Shown here one piece after another: positions 60,414 through 64,000 of a DNA stretch of 64,000 bases. The notes beneath the pieces were generated by a model that did no database searches, was not told the origin of the DNA, and saw nothing but the letters and a program-made list of their open reading frames with translations. Origin of the DNA: Shimia sp965227725 (GTDB lineage: Bacteria; Pseudomonadota; Alphaproteobacteria; Rhodobacterales; Rhodobacteraceae); contig NZ_CBDDGH010000001.1 in assembly GCF_965227725.1 (NCBI RefSeq), positions 248,001 through 312,000 on the forward strand, in the 5' to 3' direction. A program made the translations under genes and the position numbers. Each line of letters starts with the position of its first letter. Position 1 is the stretch's first letter.

Positions 60414-61463
60414 TCAACAGCCGATCGCGGCGCAAATCCTGGCACGATAGGCCGAATTGGCAGCACTTTCTGGTGCAGCAGGCGCCCTTTGTGATGGGCA
60501 TTCCATCACATAGTTCGCAGCCACGCCTCGATTGACACAATTGGACACATCCCAACCAGGAGGAATGTCGTTGAGATCCACTTGTTGCCATTTTGAATGG
60601 CCAGTTTGGCGCAGCTCAGAAAACCGAGACAAAACCGTATGCGCCACGTCAGAAACAGCTCTACAACTGGCACGGTGGTAACCGTTGCGACGCGGCTCGT
60701 ACTCAAAAGTCATCAAAACCGCTTTGACCGCCACCGCGGGAATTGCGTCCTCTTGAAACGGATAGGTCTGTGCTGGAATTTCTGTTGGCACATAGACTGA
60801 CTGCAAAACGGGGTCCTCAATGGGCACGAGGTGAAAGCGCTCAGGATCGATCTGACCGTTTAGAAAGATCTTTGTGGGCGCTCCGGCAACATAGAAAAAT
60901 GCATCAAGCTCCCCCGCCAGCAATTGCGCCATCGATTCATCGGGGCCGATTTTTCGCAGCTCTCCGGCATCTATGCCCAGCAAGTCCATAAACAACGATG
61001 CGGTGAGAAAGGTCCCGCTGTCTTCAACGCCGATCGCGATACGTTTGCCATTCAGATCGGATGCAGACGCGATCTGACGCGTCGCAATCAGATGCACCTC
61101 CTCATTATAAAGTGGAAATGCGATACGAACGCCGGCGATGGCTCTCGCAATACCACTGTCGCTGGCCGAATAGGTTTTTAGATATTCAAGCACATCACTT
61201 TGGACGATACCGAACTGCGTAGCGCGTCGCGTTCGAACGCCCAGAAAATTCTCCAACGAACCGGCACTCTCTCGCACATTCAGGGTCTGTCCGCATTCTG
61301 ACAGCAAATTTGCAATGTCTTGGCCAAACTGAATGTATGTGCCAGTCGGCCCGCCGGTAAGAATGTTCTTCTCAAACTCTTGCGCGGAAAGCGGCGCCAC
61401 TTTGCCCACCAAAAGAAGCGAAGCACATAGAACCTGAAACGCAAATACCGCTAAAAACTTCAT
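60414..61463 (-). CDS. TAXI-family TRAP binding protein, orphan
   Basis: 349 residues with a signal peptide (MKFLAVFAFQVLCASLLLVGKVAPLSAQ). The TAXI fold shows ILTGGPTGTYIQFGQDIANLLSECG and ASASDLNGKRIAIGVEDSGTFLTASLFMDLLG. TAXI proteins bind glutamate-like or other solutes for TRAP transporters, but no DctQM gene is near. The C-terminal about 60 residues extend past the fold and carry several cysteines, ending in ICAAIGC. It starts 29 nt after a secreted coiled-coil protein gene, so the two probably work together, perhaps in sensing rather than import. Confidence 0.8.
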   Translation of the reverse strand: MKFLAVFAFQVLCASLLLVGKVAPLSAQEFEKNILTGGPTGTYIQFGQDIANLLSECGQTLNVRESAGSLENFLGVRTRRATQFGIVQSDVLEYLKTYSASDSGIARAIAGVRIAFPLYNEEVHLIATRQIASASDLNGKRIAIGVEDSGTFLTASLFMDLLGIDAGELRKIGPDESMAQLLAGELDAFFYVAGAPTKIFLNGQIDPERFHLVPIEDPVLQSVYVPTEIPAQTYPFQEDAIPAVAVKAVLMTFEYEPRRNGYHRASCRAVSDVAHTVLSRFSELRQTGHSKWQQVDLNDIPPGWDVSNCVNRGVAANYVMECPSQRAPAAPESAANSAYRARICAAIGC

Positions 61464-61492
61464 TTTAACCCCTAAAAAACGTACCAATTAAC

Positions 61493-62581
61493 TCAACACC
61501 GCCCAAGACTTCGCACCAGCGACAACAAAGTTTGTCGATTTATGACGTCCATCACCGTTTCAAGGGCCTCATGGACACACATCCCCTCCTGCAAAATCGT
61601 CTGAAGTTTCGCAAGATCTTCCGAACGAAGCACCTCCAAGCCAGGAGCTTGGCGCAAAGCTGAGGCAACCAGGCTGGCGGGTTTGGAAGTGCCGTACGCG
61701 GCAGGTCCAGATGATGGCACCGGAGGGATCTCGGGAGCGGGCGCAGGCACAGTCTGCATCGAAGCCTTCAACTCCTCCAATTCGGCTTTGGCACCTTCAA
61801 TCCGGCTGTAAACTGCTGCAAGCGTATCTTCCGCCTTAACTTGCTCTAGCTCCAGATCGAGAAGGACTTCCCTCTTCAACCGCTCTTCTGCGGCCAGCTG
61901 CGCCCGCGCCTCCCCAACGGAGCTGGCAGCAGCACTGGCTTCAAAAGCCATTTCACTCGCCATTTTTTCAGCCGCGAGCAAATCCAGATTGGCCGCGACG
62001 AGCTGTTGGCTTGCGCGGTCCAAACGATCCTGAACATCTACATATTCAGCCCTCGCGACCTTTAAATCCGTTTGGAGAGCCTCGATCTCGATGATCAGGC
62101 GATCTTTGTTTGCACCTACACTTTCAAGGTCAAGGTGGGCCGCGGACTGTAATGCAGCAAGTTCCGAAACCTGCTGCTGCAAATCTTGCTTTTGGCTTTC
62201 CAACCTTTGCATTTCAGCCTCAGCACGCTTTTGAAATTGACCGAGTTTATTTTGGCGATCCAGAAATTCAGAATTTAGCAAGGCAAGCTCTTCTGTCTTC
62301 TCGCGCTTGTGCGCCTCTAAAGCCTCATGCTCTCTTCGAAGTTGCTCGATCAAACCCTGTCGCTCAGATATCTCCGCGCGCGCCTGATCAAGCTCTGCTC
62401 TTAGCCTCGCCGACTCACTCCGAAGCTTGTCTGAGGGTTCTTGAATAGCGGGCCCAACAAGCGTATCCGCCCCTGCTGAAACAGCGCTCTGAGCATTCTC
62501 TTCTTGCGCACTGACCGGTTCGAACAAAAAAACAAACGAAAGGGCCGCAAGCATCAATTTAACCGAGTGACCCACAACCAT
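61493..62581 (-). CDS. Secreted coiled-coil protein
   Basis: 362 residues with a signal peptide (LMLAALSFVFLFEPVSAQ). A long coiled coil runs from about 55 to 270, rich in Glu, Gln, Ala, Leu and Arg heptads. A proline-rich hinge (PAPAPEIPPVPSSGP) follows, then a small helical C-terminal domain with two cysteines (GMCVHEALE, SLGRC at the very end). I do not recognise the family. It is co-transcribed with the orphan TAXI protein. The ATG at 62581 is preferred; a GTG directly precedes it. Confidence 0.7.
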   Translation of the reverse strand: MVVGHSVKLMLAALSFVFLFEPVSAQEENAQSAVSAGADTLVGPAIQEPSDKLRSESARLRAELDQARAEISERQGLIEQLRREHEALEAHKREKTEELALLNSEFLDRQNKLGQFQKRAEAEMQRLESQKQDLQQQVSELAALQSAAHLDLESVGANKDRLIIEIEALQTDLKVARAEYVDVQDRLDRASQQLVAANLDLLAAEKMASEMAFEASAAASSVGEARAQLAAEERLKREVLLDLELEQVKAEDTLAAVYSRIEGAKAELEELKASMQTVPAPAPEIPPVPSSGPAAYGTSKPASLVASALRQAPGLEVLRSEDLAKLQTILQEGMCVHEALETVMDVINRQTLLSLVRSLGRC

Positions 62582-62984
62582 CACCTGACGCTAACTAGCT
62601 AAATAAGCATCAGTATCATTTAGACACGGTTTAAAATCAAGACGCTGCTGATTTTCCAACTAAAAGATCAAAATAAATCTCTCGTGTTTACAGCGTGTTT
62701 TTTGGTTTCTCGTCGCAGGCGAATAACTGGATACTCGCAAAGCCTGTCCAAGCAGTCAAAAGGCCTACCCACTATTTCGTGCCTGTGGATGGCTATTAGA
62801 TACACGTGCATTTTGCAGAAAATCGGACCGGACGCGCAGATGCGCTTTGCCGCCAATCTGCTGTTCAGATGCGACCTCTCTAGCGCCTAACACCGACAGT
62901 CAACCCTGTCGTCCGAGCGGGAGAAAAACCAATTACATGAATAGAAGGACGACTTCAGCGCTAGAGCTGGGAAAACTGCTAAAG
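62582..62984. other. Intergenic region between coiled-coil gene and tRNA-Ser
   Basis: About 400 bases, AT-richer than its surroundings near 62590-62700, with no convincing coding frame. It should contain the promoter of the minus-strand coiled-coil/TAXI unit and the 3' end of the tRNA transcript. I see no other structure. Confidence 0.5.
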
Positions 62985-63074
62985 TGGCGGAGGAGGTGGG
63001 ATTCGAACCCACGGAGGGCGTTAACCCTCGTCGGTTTTCAAGACCGGTGCATTCGACCACTCTGCCACTCCTCC
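62985..63074 (-). tRNA. tRNA-Ser(TGA)
   Basis: 90 nt including an encoded CCA. The acceptor stem GGAGGAG pairs with CTCCTCC, the anticodon is TGA in CTTGAAAAC, the T-loop is GGGTTCGAATCCC, and a long variable arm (GAGGGTTAACGCCCTC) is typical of serine tRNAs. It reads UCA and, by wobble, other UCN codons. Confidence 0.97.
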
Positions 63075-63274
63075 GACGCCCTCTCCCTAATTGGCCCAGC
63101 GCATGGTTTCAAGCGAAAAACCTGCGCAAAAACTTGCAGAGCACTTTGGACAGACTTTCCATGCAAGGAACCGCAGGCTACACTCTCTCCAAAGCGCTCC
63201 GGCATCTAACAAAGGGATGAACACATTCCGCGATGCAACCGGAGCTACAGGCGTGAGCGGGCAGAGGACAAAAG

Positions 63275-64000
63275 ATGTATACACAAAAGAGCGTTTTGCG
63301 CGACAATTCAAAACGTTGGCTTATTGGCCTAGGCTTAACCGGGGCGGTATTTTTGTCCGCGTGCTCTGACATAGAAAACCCTTTCGCTAAGGGCGAAGAA
63401 GCGGCCGTGACCTCAGACGTTACGGGGCAGACCACCAAGCTGGTTGAACGCGATGTTGAAGCCCCCGAAGTCTTTTCAGCCTCCGAAGCCGGTCTTTGGG
63501 ATGGCCGCCCTTCACTTGGCGGTGTGTGGGCCGCACACCCTGCCGTGGGAGATCCTGAACGCGTAATCATCCGCAATCAATCCAATGGGAAATTTGTGAT
63601 CGGTGCCTTGTTCCGTCGGGAGCGCGAAATTCCAGGCCCGCGCATCCAAGTGTCATCAGATGCGGCAGAGGCGCTTGGGATGATCGCAGGACAACCTGTT
63701 GAATTGAACGTCACCGCCTTGCGCCGTGAAGAAGTGGCTGAGGAACTCCCCACACCCACTCCTGAAGAGGCCAGCGCGGAGCCAAGTGAAATTGCTGAGG
63801 TGCCTCTGGAGCCTATCGCCGCAGCAACTGCAGCCATCGCCGCGGCAGAAGCAAATGCGACTCCCGCAGCTCCAGAAACAACAGCCCGTTCAGAGGTGGC
63901 GCCGACACCATCCTCCTCAAACCTCGCCAAACCATACGTGCAGATCGGTATCTTCTCCGTACAAGACAACGCCAAGCGCGCCGCGTCTCAAATGGAAGCG
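63275..64000 (+). CDS. SPOR/RlpA-like lipoprotein, C-terminus outside the window
   Basis: 242 residues are visible, still open at the edge. The signal peptide ends in a lipobox (LSACSD, C30). An RlpA-like double-psi barrel segment follows (about 80-150: VWAAHPAVGDPERVIIRNQSNGKFVIGALFRRE), then an Ala/Glu/Pro linker. The sequence PYVQIGIFSVQDNAKRAASQMEA starts a SPOR domain that binds denuded septal peptidoglycan. Such proteins act in cell-wall turnover at division and are common next to tRNA-Ser in Rhodobacterales. The start ATG follows AGAGGA. Confidence 0.87.
   Translation, partial: MYTQKSVLRDNSKRWLIGLGLTGAVFLSACSDIENPFAKGEEAAVTSDVTGQTTKLVERDVEAPEVFSASEAGLWDGRPSLGGVWAAHPAVGDPERVIIRNQSNGKFVIGALFRREREIPGPRIQVSSDAAEALGMIAGQPVELNVTALRREEVAEELPTPTPEEASAEPSEIAEVPLEPIAAATAAIAAAEANATPAAPETTARSEVAPTPSSSNLAKPYVQIGIFSVQDNAKRAASQMEA

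Noticed and set aside
62684..62890. Small gene between the coiled-coil gene and the tRNA
   Set aside because: The frame has no ribosome-binding site, no conserved look and unusual composition.

Overview
The window looks like a chromosomal segment of a marine Roseobacter-group alphaproteobacterium (Rhodobacterales). The reasons are moderate-to-high GC, many periplasmic-binding-protein transporters, a class I polyhydroxyalkanoate locus with a phasin and CTGC-N3-GCAG boxes of the kind bound by PhaR in Paracoccus, a PQQ alcohol dehydrogenase locus, and a tRNA-Ser(TGA) beside a SPOR lipoprotein. No phage, insertion sequence, CRISPR array or rRNA was seen.

Layout. 1-2425 (minus): HlyD-type adaptor and two ABC-2 permeases, the last cut by the window edge. 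2913-11839 (minus): a tightly overlapping eight-gene operon of Ser/Thr kinase, FHA protein, PP2C phosphatase, three dynamin/Era-like GTPases and two small uncharacterised proteins; this is the best candidate here for an undescribed system. 12129-14279: a lipoprotein subtilase autotransporter. 14485-15147: a secreted VWA protein. 15188-27691: a lanthanide-type (DYD motif) PQQ alcohol dehydrogenase locus built as three divergent transcription pairs. It holds a NosR-like flavin/Fe-S membrane protein, a c-type cytochrome, an XoxJ-like binding protein, an ABC-2 system with binding protein and beta-propeller (PedA1A2BC/LutABEF-like), and a TauABC-like importer whose permease is 8 kb from its ATPase and binding protein. 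A 10-bp motif, GACNAARGTC, recurs in all three divergent promoter regions.

27756-36915 (minus): an 11-gene catabolic operon with Liv-type ABC importer, hydrolase, TetR regulator, enoyl-CoA hydratase, CoA ligase and a MaoC pair, preceded by a perfect 20-bp palindrome. 37120-41095 (minus): a polyamine-type ABC importer with a divergent LysR gene at 41376. 42522-44633: a NIT-domain chemoreceptor. 44944-46715: two tandem secreted SGNH-like paralogues. 46975-53826: the fatty-acyl/PHA region (acyl-CoA ligase, PhaJ-like hydratase, PhaC, PhaZ, DUF445 protein, phasin, DUF6489 protein) with TGC-rich palindromes. 54104-55186: an AraC regulator. 55335-60132 (minus): a ribose-type sugar ABC importer followed by its likely IclR regulator. 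60414-62581 (minus): an orphan TAXI binding protein and a secreted coiled-coil protein. Then come tRNA-Ser(TGA) and a SPOR lipoprotein running off the end.

Functionally the segment joins periplasmic alcohol oxidation, uptake and CoA activation of an unknown carboxylic acid, carbon storage as PHA, and several solute importers. The kinase/GTPase operon stands apart as a predicted cytoplasmic signalling or membrane-remodelling module. Gene functions are from motif reading and remembered family knowledge; no database search was run.
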